From assembly GCF_000429045.1 (NCBI RefSeq), contig NZ_AUBC01000014.1:62001-126000 (forward strand): a stretch of DNA of 64,000 nt, written 5' to 3'. The stretch is from Salinarimonas rosea DSM 21201. Its GTDB lineage: Bacteria; Pseudomonadota; Alphaproteobacteria; Rhizobiales; Beijerinckiaceae. The stretch's first letter is position 1; the number at the start of each line of letters is the position of its first letter. The notes under the pieces are model-generated. The model saw only the letters and a list, made by a program, of their open reading frames with translations. It was not told the origin of the DNA and searched no databases. Positions 54,742 to 63,116 of the stretch are shown here, piece by piece. The position numbers were made by a program, and so were the translations under genes.

Positions 54742-55194
54742 TCACAGCAATCCCAGCTCCGCCAGCTCCCGCCTGAGCCCCTCCGGCATCTCCGCGAGCC
54801 CGGCGGCGGCCTCGCCCGAGAGGTCCGCCGGCGCGTCCTTCTCCTCGAGGTAGCGCCAGCCCTGGAACGGGCGGCAGGGGCGCGGCGCGACAGGCACGAC
54901 CACCGGCTCGAGCACGAGATGGCAGCGCCCGATGCCGCCCTCGTCGGTGAAGGGGCGGATCTCGAGGAGCCGCTGGCGGGCGCAGAGCTGGCCCTTGATC
55001 ACCCAGTAGAGCGACCCGCGCCCGGCGATCTCGTCCATCCGCTTGGGCACCATCCGCGTCGTGTGCCGCTGCTCGTACGCGCGGCCCGCCCGGTTCGCGT
55101 AGAGCCGGCTCTCCTCGATCCAGCCCTCGAGATCGGCGATCGACTCGGCGCCGACGCAGAGCTTGAGCAGGTGCAGAGGGGCGCGCGCGTGCAT
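54742..55194 (-). CDS. DUF1489 family protein
   Basis: A 150-residue protein with the DUF1489 opening LHLLKLCVGAESIADLEGWIEE and RHTTRMVPKRMDEIAGRGSLYWVIKGQLCARQRLLEI, then an Arg/Pro-rich strand segment (RPCRPFQGWRYL). The family is confined mainly to alphaproteobacteria and has no known role. It reads in the same direction as the large STAND gene upstream, 60 bases from its stop. Confidence 0.92.
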   Translation of the reverse strand: MHARAPLHLLKLCVGAESIADLEGWIEESRLYANRAGRAYEQRHTTRMVPKRMDEIAGRGSLYWVIKGQLCARQRLLEIRPFTDEGGIGRCHLVLEPVVVPVAPRPCRPFQGWRYLEEKDAPADLSGEAAAGLAEMPEGLRRELAELGLL

Positions 55195-55254
55195 GCGGGA
55201 GATGTAGCGCCGGCGAGGAGGGAGGGGAAGCGGGACACGTGGGGCTGTCCACGG

Positions 55255-58200
55255 CTATCGTGTCGCGGTCCAGCGGGGCGCGGTGATCGCCGCGCGCAGG
55301 CGTTGGGCAAGATGCGCAACGAAGGGATCGCCCGGACGCTGCTCGTCGAGCCAGCCGATGAACGCCTCGACGCCGGCGGCGTCGGCGGGGGTGAAGAAGC
55401 CGGCGGAGAGGACGGAATGGCAGGCGGTGAGGAGGTTTTCGTCGAATCGGACGCGCGTTCCCCGGCGATAGAGCGGAGTCGACCCGATCGCGCGGGAGAC
55501 GAGGCGGTCGGCGGCGAGGGCAAGCGGGGGGTACGGCCGAGACAGGCTGTGGCAGTTCAGTACGAGAGCCTGAGCGGGGACGGCGCAAACAGGATCGGTG
55601 GCGAGGTGCGCGCCGAAGTGCCCGAGAACGGATTGTGTTCCCGCCAGGATCGCCCGGACACTCAGCTCGTCATGCGGTTCCGGCCGGTCCTTCGCGATGT
55701 TCGCGAGTCGATAGACGGCGTCGACGTTTGCCGGGTACTCCCGCGCCCACAAGCCGATGAGCACGATCGCCTCCTGCGGAAGATGCTCTACCTTCGACAG
55801 CGGCTTCGTGACGAAGGCGGCGTCCGCCCGACGCCAGTTGCGCCGCAGCCAAGCCACGGCCGGCTCCAGCACATCGTCGATCGAACCGCCGACATCGAGC
55901 CAGGCCTTGATCACGAAGTCGGACCGCTCATCAGTCTCGTTGGCCGTCAGCCATTGCCGGATTGCCGCCTCCACGCGGTCGATCTCGCCGCCGGCGTCGA
56001 GCCAGGCCTTGTAGACGAACTGCGCCTCCGGTGCCGCTGCGTAGTTGGCGAGCCAGGACTCGATCGGCGCCTCGACGTGGTCGATCGCGCCACCGGCGTC
56101 GAGCCAAGCCTGGTAGACGAATCCCGCCTCCTGCTCCGCCCCATGGCAAGCGATCCAGGCCTCGGTCGCCGCCTCGACGCGGTCGACCGCGCCGCCGGCG
56201 TCGAGCCAGGCCTTGTAGACGAACCCCGCCTCCGGCTCCGCCGCGTGTGAGGCGAGCCAGATCGCGATCGCGGCCGCGACCCCACCGATCGCGCCGTTGG
56301 CGTCGAGCCAGGCCTTGTAGACGAACCGCGCCTCCGGCTCCGCCGCGTGGCGAGCGAGCCAGGACTCGATCGCCGCCTCGATGCGATCGACCGCGCCGCC
56401 GGCGGCGAGCCAGGCTTTGTAGACGAACTGCGCCACCGGCTCCGCCGCGTGGCGGGCGAGCCAGGCCTCGATCGGAGCCTCGACGCGGTCGGGTGCGCCA
56501 CCGGCGTCGAGCCAGGCCTGGTAGACGAACCGCGCCTCCGGCTCCGCCGCGTGGCGGGCGAGCCAGGCCTCGATCGGCGCCTCGACGCGGTCGGGTGCGC
56601 CGCCGGCGCCGAGCCAGGCCTTGTAGACGAACCGCGCCTCCGGCTCCGCCGCGCGATTGGCGAGCCAGACCTCGACCTCCGCCTCGACGCGGTCGGGCGC
56701 GCCGCCGGCGTCGAGCCAAGCGGCGAGGACGAAGCTCGTCTTGAGATTGCCGTCCGCATGGCGCTGGAGCCATGCCTCGACATAGGGCGCGAGATTGAGC
56801 GGCGGCTCGCCGCCGCGCAGGAGCGCGACGAGCAGGTAGTGCGTCTGGCTCGCCACCGGCTCCACGCCGACGCGGTCACGCAGCGCGTCCCGGAACTCGG
56901 CCGGGGCCAAACGGTAGGCCGACCGCAGGATCATGTTGCCGCTCCCAGGCGGAAGCAGTCGCGCCAGAGAGCTGGCGGTATCCAGAAGGGCCGAGAGATC
57001 GAGCCTCTCGTGGGCCTCGGGATCGAGATCCGCGACCGAGTCGCAGAGGTGCGCGACGACATTGGCGAGCATCACGTCCCCGCCCACCGCCGCACGCACA
57101 CCCGCGTCGCCCAGCGCCGCGAGCCGTCCCGTCCAGCCGAGAAACCGGCTGCGCATGACGACGGGCGCGGCGTCCCGCATCGCGTCGGGCACCGCCCGCA
57201 GCAGGTCCGACACAATCCGGCCGCTTGCGGCCTCGCTCGCGCGCGGATGGGCGGCGAGCCGATCGAGGGCGACGAGGGCACGCGGCAGCCGGCCGTCGGC
57301 CGCAGCTCGGCGCAGCGCATCGCCGGCCCGGCGCGTCGGGTCCGCCCCCGGGCCGAACAGGTCGTGCGCCGCCAGCGCGTCGGCGAGGACGTCGTGCGCC
57401 GGCGCGATCGCCGCGCCGTCCTCGTCGCGCTCGATCCAGCCGTCGTCCTCCAGCCGCGCGAGCAAGGTCGCTCGCTCGTCCTTCCCGTCCGCGAGCGCGT
57501 CACGCTCTGCGAGCGGCAGGGGAAGGGAGAGGGCGAGGTCGCAGAGCGTGCTGCGGCCGACGCGTGCCTCCACGCCGCGCAGCAGGGCCGTGATCCGCCG
57601 CGTCGCCCAGCCCTCGAAGTCGGCCACGTCGTGAAGTGCTCCGAACTGCTCTTCGAAATCGGCAGGCCGCTCGCGCTTGAGGAAGACCGCGAAGGCCGCG
57701 AGGGCGGGCAGGCGGCAGATCGCGGCGAGCCGCTCGTCCACGCCGAGCCCCGCCGTGTCGAGAATGCGGCGGGCCACCCAGCGGGCGTAGCGCTCCTCCT
57801 CCGTCTGCCCGGCCGCCAGCCGCACCGGCACGACGGGCAGACCGCTGAGTGCGCTCTCGACCATCGCGGCGGCGCTCGCGCGGCAGTTCACGACGAGCCG
57901 CACGCGCCGCCGGCTTTCCTGGGCGACCTGATCGAGCGCGTCTGGAAGGCCGTCGAAGGCGGTTGCCGCCTCCGCATAGTCGAGGACGAACGCGATGCGG
58001 GCGTCTCCGCCGTAGCCGCGGACCAGCTGGAGAGCCGCCTCGGCGGTCGCCGTCTGGCCGAGTGCATAGACGTGCCAGCCCCTCGCGCGGAGCTGCGCGC
58101 CGATCTCGAGCGAGAGGCGCGTCTTCCCGACGCCGCCCGGCCCCGAGAGGACCAGCGCGGAGAAGGGGTCCTCGTCCTCGAGCGCGTCGAGGAGCGCCGT

Positions 58201-58911
58201 CTCGTCGCGCGGTCCGAAGCCCTCGTCCCGCGCGAAATCGGCGCGGGAGAAGTAGGGCAGCGCATTCTCACGCAGGAAGGCGCGGAAGCCGGTGGCTCGG
58301 CCCAGGACCTCGCCGAAGGAGCGCACGCCGGTCGGCCAGCCGCCGAACCAGGCGAAGCGCAGGCCCGGATCGTTGCCGAGGATGCGGGTGAAGTCGTCCC
58401 AGGACAGGACCTCGACGCCTTTCGCCTCGTCGGCGATTCGCGCGAGGTGCGGGCGCCCGGTCGCCTCGGCGAGGCTGCGGAACGTCGCGCGGATGTCCGC
58501 CTCGATCGCCTCCCGCTCTACGCCGGTCAGCGGCGCCGCCACGCAGAACGTGTAGGAGAGGATCGGATTGTCCGCGTCGAGCCAGCGGCGGTAGGGCGAG
58601 CCCGCCCGCTTGTCCAGGTCTCCAGCGAGCTCGGGCAGGCTCTCCGTCAGCGCGCCGGCGACGTCGCGCCAGACGTCCCGCGGCCGCGTCGTCGCATCGC
58701 GGCCGATGAACTTGCACTCGCCGACATGGAGGCCGTCAGCGCTCGCGCCGCGCAGGTCGATCGCGCCGTCCGGGCCGCCGCGGATGCTGCGCCAGAAGAG
58801 CCGGTCGCGGCGATGGCGCTCCAGGCAATCCCGGACAAACGCCTCGAAGTCACGGCCATTGTCGACGCCGCGCTTCGTTCTCTCATCGAACCGGGTCGTC
58901 TCCAGCCACAC
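55255..58911 (-). CDS. PD-(D/E)xK nuclease-STAND ATPase with 34-residue repeats, candidate defence protein
   Basis: A 1218-residue protein from GTG 58911, chosen because AAGGAG lies 9 bases upstream and the domain begins there; the frame stays open further up into the rpsD leader. Residues 20-120 look like a Mrr-type nuclease: E22, GPDGAIDL (D48, D52) and VGECKF (E65, K67). A P-loop ATPase follows: Walker A SGPGGVGKTRL (K263), Walker B AFVLDYAE (D311). A helical region precedes nine 34-residue repeats (WLARHAAEPEARFVYKAWLD type), then a non-repeat C-terminus. This is the nuclease-STAND-sensor plan of Avs-like anti-phage proteins. Its GC matches the host, so it may be long resident. Confidence 0.85.
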   Translation of the reverse strand: MWLETTRFDERTKRGVDNGRDFEAFVRDCLERHRRDRLFWRSIRGGPDGAIDLRGASADGLHVGECKFIGRDATTRPRDVWRDVAGALTESLPELAGDLDKRAGSPYRRWLDADNPILSYTFCVAAPLTGVEREAIEADIRATFRSLAEATGRPHLARIADEAKGVEVLSWDDFTRILGNDPGLRFAWFGGWPTGVRSFGEVLGRATGFRAFLRENALPYFSRADFARDEGFGPRDETALLDALEDEDPFSALVLSGPGGVGKTRLSLEIGAQLRARGWHVYALGQTATAEAALQLVRGYGGDARIAFVLDYAEAATAFDGLPDALDQVAQESRRRVRLVVNCRASAAAMVESALSGLPVVPVRLAAGQTEEERYARWVARRILDTAGLGVDERLAAICRLPALAAFAVFLKRERPADFEEQFGALHDVADFEGWATRRITALLRGVEARVGRSTLCDLALSLPLPLAERDALADGKDERATLLARLEDDGWIERDEDGAAIAPAHDVLADALAAHDLFGPGADPTRRAGDALRRAAADGRLPRALVALDRLAAHPRASEAASGRIVSDLLRAVPDAMRDAAPVVMRSRFLGWTGRLAALGDAGVRAAVGGDVMLANVVAHLCDSVADLDPEAHERLDLSALLDTASSLARLLPPGSGNMILRSAYRLAPAEFRDALRDRVGVEPVASQTHYLLVALLRGGEPPLNLAPYVEAWLQRHADGNLKTSFVLAAWLDAGGAPDRVEAEVEVWLANRAAEPEARFVYKAWLGAGGAPDRVEAPIEAWLARHAAEPEARFVYQAWLDAGGAPDRVEAPIEAWLARHAAEPVAQFVYKAWLAAGGAVDRIEAAIESWLARHAAEPEARFVYKAWLDANGAIGGVAAAIAIWLASHAAEPEAGFVYKAWLDAGGAVDRVEAATEAWIACHGAEQEAGFVYQAWLDAGGAIDHVEAPIESWLANYAAAPEAQFVYKAWLDAGGEIDRVEAAIRQWLTANETDERSDFVIKAWLDVGGSIDDVLEPAVAWLRRNWRRADAAFVTKPLSKVEHLPQEAIVLIGLWAREYPANVDAVYRLANIAKDRPEPHDELSVRAILAGTQSVLGHFGAHLATDPVCAVPAQALVLNCHSLSRPYPPLALAADRLVSRAIGSTPLYRRGTRVRFDENLLTACHSVLSAGFFTPADAAGVEAFIGWLDEQRPGDPFVAHLAQRLRAAITAPRWTATR
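55852..56772 (-). repeat. Nine tandem 102-bp coding repeats
   Basis: Within the STAND gene, units of 34 codons repeat nine times (one has 35), each beginning Trp-Leu and containing a FVYKAWLDAGG-like core. DNA identity between adjacent units is high in the middle copies, which suggests recent duplication or gene conversion; the outer copies are more diverged. Confidence 0.85.
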
Positions 58912-58992
58912 GTCTGCACGCTCCTTCGGCCACTCAGTATCGGCGTAGCCGCCGGGGGCGTGCAAGTGCGGCGTGCGGGCGAACGCCCTTCG

Positions 58993-59021
58993 TTGACACC
59001 CGCCCCCGCCTCGTCTATGTC
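58993..59021 (+). promoter_or_regulatory. Sigma-70 type promoter of rpsD
   Basis: TTGACA at 58993-58998, a 17-base spacer, and TATGTC at 59016-59021. It points at rpsD and leaves a leader of about 165 bases. S4 is known in some bacteria to regulate translation of its own operon; whether this leader folds for that is untested. Confidence 0.55.
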
Positions 59022-59191
59022 GCCCCGGAAAGCGCGGGTCTCGCCAGGGGCCCGCGTTGTCGTTCACGCACCCGCGGATCCGGCCGGCAGGCCGGGCCTG
59101 TCGTCCCGAGTGGTTCACCGCGGAAGCGGCCCGCCACGAGGGAAGAGGAGGGCGCGTTCCTCGAAGACCAGACAACGCAAGAGGAACCGCG

Positions 59192-59809
59192 ATGTCGAAG
59201 CGCATTGAGGCGAAGTACAAGATCGACCGCCGCCTCGGTCAGAACATCTGGGGCCGCCCGAAGAGCCCCGTCAACCGCCGCGAGTACGGCCCCGGCCAGC
59301 ACGGCCAGCGCCGCAAGGGCAAGGTTTCCGACTTCGGCACGCAGCTGCGCGCCAAGCAGAAGCTCAAGGGCTACTACGCCAACATCACCGAGAAGCAGTT
59401 CCGCCGCTACTACGCCGAGGCGATCCGCCAGAAGGGCGATTCCGGCGAGAACCTGATCGGCCTGCTCGAGCGCCGTCTCGACGCGGTGGTGTACCGCTCG
59501 AAGTTCGTGGCGACGCCCTTCGCCGCGCGCCAGTTCGTCAACCACGGCCACATCCGGGTGAACGGGCGCCGCGTCAACATCCCGAGCTTCCTCGTCAAGC
59601 CGGGCGACGTGATCGAGATCAAGCAGGCCTCCAAGCAGCTCGTCGTGGTGCTCGAGGCCTCGCAGCTCGCCGAGCGCGACGTGCCGGACTACATCGACGT
59701 CGATCATTCGAAGATGGTCGCCACCTACGCCCGGATCCCGACCCTCTCCGAGGTGCCGTACCCGGTGCAGATGGAGCCGAACCTCGTCATCGAGTTCTAC
59801 TCGCGCTGA
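59192..59809 (+). CDS. rpsD: 30S ribosomal protein S4
   Basis: A 205-residue S4 protein: [21 protein letters not shown] at the start, [64 protein letters not shown] as the S4 RNA-binding domain, and the end VIEFYSR. It nucleates 30S assembly on 16S rRNA. It lacks the N-terminal zinc Cys set. As in many alphaproteobacteria it is encoded alone, outside the main ribosomal operons. A strong hairpin follows. Confidence 0.97.
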   Translation: MSKRIEAKYKIDRRLGQNIWGRPKSPVNRREYGPGQHGQRRKGKVSDFGTQLRAKQKLKGYYANITEKQFRRYYAEAIRQKGDSGENLIGLLERRLDAVVYRSKFVATPFAARQFVNHGHIRVNGRRVNIPSFLVKPGDVIEIKQASKQLVVVLEASQLAERDVPDYIDVDHSKMVATYARIPTLSEVPYPVQMEPNLVIEFYSR

Positions 59810-59860
59810 TCGTCCGCCTCCAGGCGAAACCGCTCGGGGCGAGACGGCACGACGAACGAC

Positions 59861-59897
59861 GAAGCCGCCCGGGGGACCGGGCGGCTTCCTTCGTTTC
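59861..59897 (+). terminator. Rho-independent terminator after rpsD
   Basis: A perfect 12-bp stem GAAGCCGCCCGG (59861-59872) pairs with CCGGGCGGCTTC (59877-59888) across GGGA, followed by CTTCGTTTC, a broken T run. Confidence 0.8.
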
Positions 59898-59920
59898 GGG
59901 GGGACCCTGAGGGCTCGGCG

Positions 59921-60604
59921 TCAGCCGCGGCCGTGGTGATAGCGGCCGCCGCGATGGCCGTCGCCTCCGCGGCGCGGGCCGGCGTCGAAGCCGCCGAGCT
60001 CGCGCACGAGCACCGGCAGCAGGGCCTGCTGCTCCGCGTCGAGGCTCTCCCAGAACGGGCGCATCGCCTCGGCGAGGCGGCCGATCTCGTCGGCGTGCGC
60101 GCTCGACACCGCGGCGCGGCGATCCAGACGCTCCATGAAGTCGAGCCCGTCGCCGGGACCGCGATCCGCGTCGGGTCCCATGCCTCGGCCCGCGTCGGGC
60201 CCCATGCCTCGGCCGGCGGCCGGACCCATGCCCTGGCCCTGGCCCGGACCCATGCCCTGGCCCATGCCGTCGCGCGGGCCGCGGCCCGGACCGTCCCGAT
60301 CGCCGAAGCGCTCCTGCATGCGCGTGCCGCGCTCGGCCCGCATCGCCTCGCGGCGCTCGGCACGGCTCTGCGCCACCGAGCGCCAGGCCTCGGCCACGGG
60401 CTCGAACAGCGCCGCCTGATCCGGGGACAGGTCCAGCCCGGCGCGGATGCCGGCGAGGCGCGCGTCGATCAGCGTCCCGCGGTCGATCGCGGCCGCCGGG
60501 GCGGCGCTCGCGGGTGCCTGCTGCTGCGCCAGCGCCGGCGCGGCGGAGAGCGCCGCGACGGTGGCGAGCGCGAGGAAGGTGGCGCGTGGGGATGCGAATT
60601 TCAT
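59921..60604 (-). CDS. Spy/CpxP family periplasmic protein (LTxxQ type)
   Basis: A 227-residue exported protein. A signal peptide (MKFASPRATFLALATVAALSAAPALA) precedes a helical domain with LDLSPDQAALFEPVAEAW, the LTxxQ-like motif of Spy/CpxP chaperones, repeated in spirit near ESLDAEQQALLPVL. A Gly/Met/Arg-rich insert (GMGQGMGPGQ and similar) separates the two halves. It may protect envelope proteins under stress or bind metals. It stands alone. Confidence 0.85.
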   Translation of the reverse strand: MKFASPRATFLALATVAALSAAPALAQQQAPASAAPAAAIDRGTLIDARLAGIRAGLDLSPDQAALFEPVAEAWRSVAQSRAERREAMRAERGTRMQERFGDRDGPGRGPRDGMGQGMGPGQGQGMGPAAGRGMGPDAGRGMGPDADRGPGDGLDFMERLDRRAAVSSAHADEIGRLAEAMRPFWESLDAEQQALLPVLVRELGGFDAGPRRGGDGHRGGRYHHGRG

Positions 60605-60750
60605 GGCTGTCCTCGTTGTCCGCGTCCCTCCGGGACGCTTCGGGACGGATCGTCGCAGGTCCCGGCTGCCGCCGAGATGGCCTGCGCATGACCGTTTGGT
60701 CATGAACGTCCGAGGACGCGCCGGGTGCCTCGGGGGAGGCGGAGCGCCGT

Positions 60751-61626
60751 TCAGCGCGCCGGTGTCTGCCACTCCCCCTCGCCGGCGCGCCGCGCCTCGC
60801 CCCCGGCCCCGCCCGTGGAAGCCCCCGTGGAAGCCCCCGTGGAAGCCCCCGTGGAAGCGCCGTTGGAGCCGCCCGCTGCACCACCCATGAACCCGCGCAG
60901 AAGGTCGATCGGCACGGGGAAGACGATCGTCGAGTTCTTGTCGCCGGCGATGTCGTAGAGGGTGGAGAGGAAGCGCAGCTGCATCGCCTCGGGCGTCTGC
61001 GCGAGGATCCCCGCCGCCTCGGAGAGCTTCTGCGAGGCCTGCATTTCGCCCTCGGCGTCGATGATGCGGGCGCGCCGGTTGCGCTCGGCCTCGGCCTGGC
61101 GGGCGATGGCGCGCACCATGCTCTCGTCGATGTCGACGTGCTTGATCTCGACGTTGGCGACCTTGATGCCCCAGGCGTCGGTCTGGTTGTCGAGGATCTC
61201 CTGGATATCGGAGTTGAGCTTGTCGCGCTCCGACAGCATCTCGTCGAGGTCGTGCTTGCCGAGCACCGAGCGCAGGGTGGTCTGCGCCAGCTGGCTCGTG
61301 GCCATCATGTAGTCCTCGACCTGGATGATCGAGCGGTCGGCGTCGACGACGCGGAAGTAGATCACCGCGTTGACCTTCACCGAGACGTTGTCCTTGGAGA
61401 TCACGTCCTGCGAGGGCACGTCCATCGTGATGGTGCGCATGTCGACCTTCACCGCCTGTTGCAGGACGGGGATGACGAAGATGATGCCCGGGCCGCGCAC
61501 GCCGGAATAACGCCCCAGCGTGAAGACGACGGCGCGCTCGTACTCGCGCATGATGCGGATCGCGCTCGCGACGATGCCGAGCACGACCAGCGCTATGACG
61601 AGGTAGGCGACGAGATCGAGGCCCAT
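60751..61626 (-). CDS. Slipin/stomatin family SPFH protein
   Basis: A 291-residue membrane-associated protein. One N-terminal helix ([21 protein letters not shown]) is followed by the SPFH domain: [55 protein letters not shown], and [21 protein letters not shown]. The coiled-coil part carries [29 protein letters not shown]. Near the end is a GAST tetrapeptide repeat. Slipins form oligomeric membrane microdomains and pair with NfeD proteins, as here. The start at MGLDL was preferred over one six codons upstream. Confidence 0.94.
   Translation of the reverse strand: MGLDLVAYLVIALVVLGIVASAIRIMREYERAVVFTLGRYSGVRGPGIIFVIPVLQQAVKVDMRTITMDVPSQDVISKDNVSVKVNAVIYFRVVDADRSIIQVEDYMMATSQLAQTTLRSVLGKHDLDEMLSERDKLNSDIQEILDNQTDAWGIKVANVEIKHVDIDESMVRAIARQAEAERNRRARIIDAEGEMQASQKLSEAAGILAQTPEAMQLRFLSTLYDIAGDKNSTIVFPVPIDLLRGFMGGAAGGSNGASTGASTGASTGASTGGAGGEARRAGEGEWQTPAR
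60815..60862 (-). repeat. 12-bp tandem repeat in the slipin gene
   Basis: Three perfect copies and one imperfect copy of GTGGAAGCCCCC encode the GAST tetrapeptide run near the slipin C-terminus. Such runs vary in number by slippage. Confidence 0.85.
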
Positions 61627-61640
61627 CGGTCGGGTGCTCC

Positions 61641-63116
61641 TCACTGTGCCGGCGGCTGCGCGGCGGGGTGCATGGGGTCGCGGTGATCCGGGTCGCGGTG
61701 GTCCGGGTCGCGGTGGTCCGGGTCACGGTGATCCGGGTCGCGGTGGTCCGGGTCGCGGTGGTCCGCGCCGAGGCGCGCGACGGAGAGCGTGAGCCCGTCG
61801 CGGGCGCGCACGCGCACGGGCTCGCCGGGGGCGAGCGGCTCGTCGGCGACGGCACGCCAGCGCTCGCCGTGGATCTCGACCTCGCCGGCGAAGGCCTCCC
61901 AATGGAGCACCCGCGCCCGCTCGTCCACGAGCGCCTCGTCCCCGCTCGCGGGGCGTCGCCGCAGCGCGCGCACGGCGGCGACGAGGACGATCGTCAGCAG
62001 GAGGACGGTCGCGAGCGTCGCGGCGACGGCGACGGCGGGCGAGAGCGAGAAGCCGGGCACGTCGGTGTCGAACAGGATGAAGGAGCCGAAGCCGAAGGCC
62101 ACCGCCCCTCCGATGCCGAGCGCCCCGAAGGCGGGCACGAACACCTCCGCCACCATCAGCGCGATGCCGAGCGCGATGAGCAGGACGCCCGTGACGTCGA
62201 TCGGCAGGAAGTCGAGCGCGAACAGGCCGAGCAGCAGCGAGATCGCGCCGACGACCCCGGAGAAGATCACGCCGGGGTTCGCGAACTCGAAGACGATGCC
62301 GTAGATGCCGATCAGCAGCAGGATGTAGGCGACGTTCGGGTTGGTGATCAGCGCGAGCGCCTCCACCAGGAAGCCCGGCTCGTGGGACACGATCGCCGCG
62401 CCGTCCGTCTCGAGCCGCACGCTCCGCGCGCCGAGCCGCACGACGAGGCCGCTCGCCTCGCGCAGCATCGCCGGAAGATCGTCCGCCAGGATCTCGACGA
62501 CGCCGTCCTGCACCGCGTCGGCGGCGGTCAGCGTCTCGGCCTCTCGCACGGCCGCTTCGGCGAAGGCGGCGTTGCGCCCGCGCAGCTCGGCGAGGCCGCG
62601 GATGAAGGCGGCGGAATCGTTGATCGCCTTGCGCGAGGCCGCGTCCCCGGGGTCGCCGCCGCCGAGGCTGACCGGCGTCGCGGCGCCCAGCGTGGTGCTC
62701 TGCGCCATGGCCGCGACGTGGCTCGCGTAGAGGATGTAGGTGCCCGCCGAGGCGGCCCGCGCGCCGGCGGGCGCGACCCAGGTCGCGACGGGTACCGGCG
62801 CGGCGAGGATCGCGGCGACGATGTCGCGCGTGGCTGCGTCGAGGCCGCCCGGCGTGTCCATGCGCAGGACGAGCATGCCGCCGGGCACGCGGGCGGCCTG
62901 CGCCAGCGCGTTCTCGACGAGGAGCGTCGTGGCCGGGCCGATCGGGCCGTCGACGTCGGCGACGACGACGGTCTCGACCCCGTAGCGCTCCGTGCGCGGC
63001 TCGCCCTGGGCGGCCGCCGGGACGGGGGCGGCGAAGAGAACGTGCGCGGCGGCGAGCGCCAGCGCACAGAGGCGCGCGAGCCGGTCGATGCCGCGGGACG
63101 GTCCGACGATGCTCAC
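61641..63116 (-). CDS. NfeD family protein with ClpP-class serine protease domain
   Basis: A 491-residue protein starting at GTG 63116, overlapping the stop of the upstream BrkB gene. A signal helix is followed by a ClpP/SppA-like protease domain ([18 protein letters not shown]; catalytic Ser in [12 protein letters not shown]; Lys in [12 protein letters not shown]). Four or five membrane helices follow ([22 protein letters not shown] onwards), then a C-terminal OB-fold NfeD domain. The extreme C-terminus is a DHRDP repeat. It is the standard partner of the slipin encoded 14 bases downstream, whose stomatin-type substrate tail it may cut. Confidence 0.94.
   Translation of the reverse strand: MSIVGPSRGIDRLARLCALALAAAHVLFAAPVPAAAQGEPRTERYGVETVVVADVDGPIGPATTLLVENALAQAARVPGGMLVLRMDTPGGLDAATRDIVAAILAAPVPVATWVAPAGARAASAGTYILYASHVAAMAQSTTLGAATPVSLGGGDPGDAASRKAINDSAAFIRGLAELRGRNAAFAEAAVREAETLTAADAVQDGVVEILADDLPAMLREASGLVVRLGARSVRLETDGAAIVSHEPGFLVEALALITNPNVAYILLLIGIYGIVFEFANPGVIFSGVVGAISLLLGLFALDFLPIDVTGVLLIALGIALMVAEVFVPAFGALGIGGAVAFGFGSFILFDTDVPGFSLSPAVAVAATLATVLLLTIVLVAAVRALRRRPASGDEALVDERARVLHWEAFAGEVEIHGERWRAVADEPLAPGEPVRVRARDGLTLSVARLGADHRDPDHRDPDHRDPDHRDPDHRDPDHRDPMHPAAQPPAQ
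61674..61763 (-). repeat. 15-bp tandem repeat encoding (DHRDP)6
   Basis: Six 15-bp units at the 3' end of the NfeD-type gene encode DHRDP. The units differ by a few synonymous bases, so peptide sequence appears to be kept. A His/Asp-rich tail of this kind could bind metal ions. Confidence 0.88.

Noticed and set aside
55852..56772. 102-bp repeats as a CRISPR or satellite DNA array
   Set aside because: They stay in one frame, encode 34-residue helical units, and have no unique spacers.
58912..59220. N-terminal extension of the STAND protein to 1321 residues
   Set aside because: The added 103 residues are Arg/Gly/Pro-rich and would overlap the rpsD promoter, leader and start; a good ribosome site precedes GTG 58911.
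61674..61763. Short regular repeats as a possible CRISPR array
   Set aside because: The 15-bp units are contiguous without spacers and code for DHRDP in frame with the NfeD gene.
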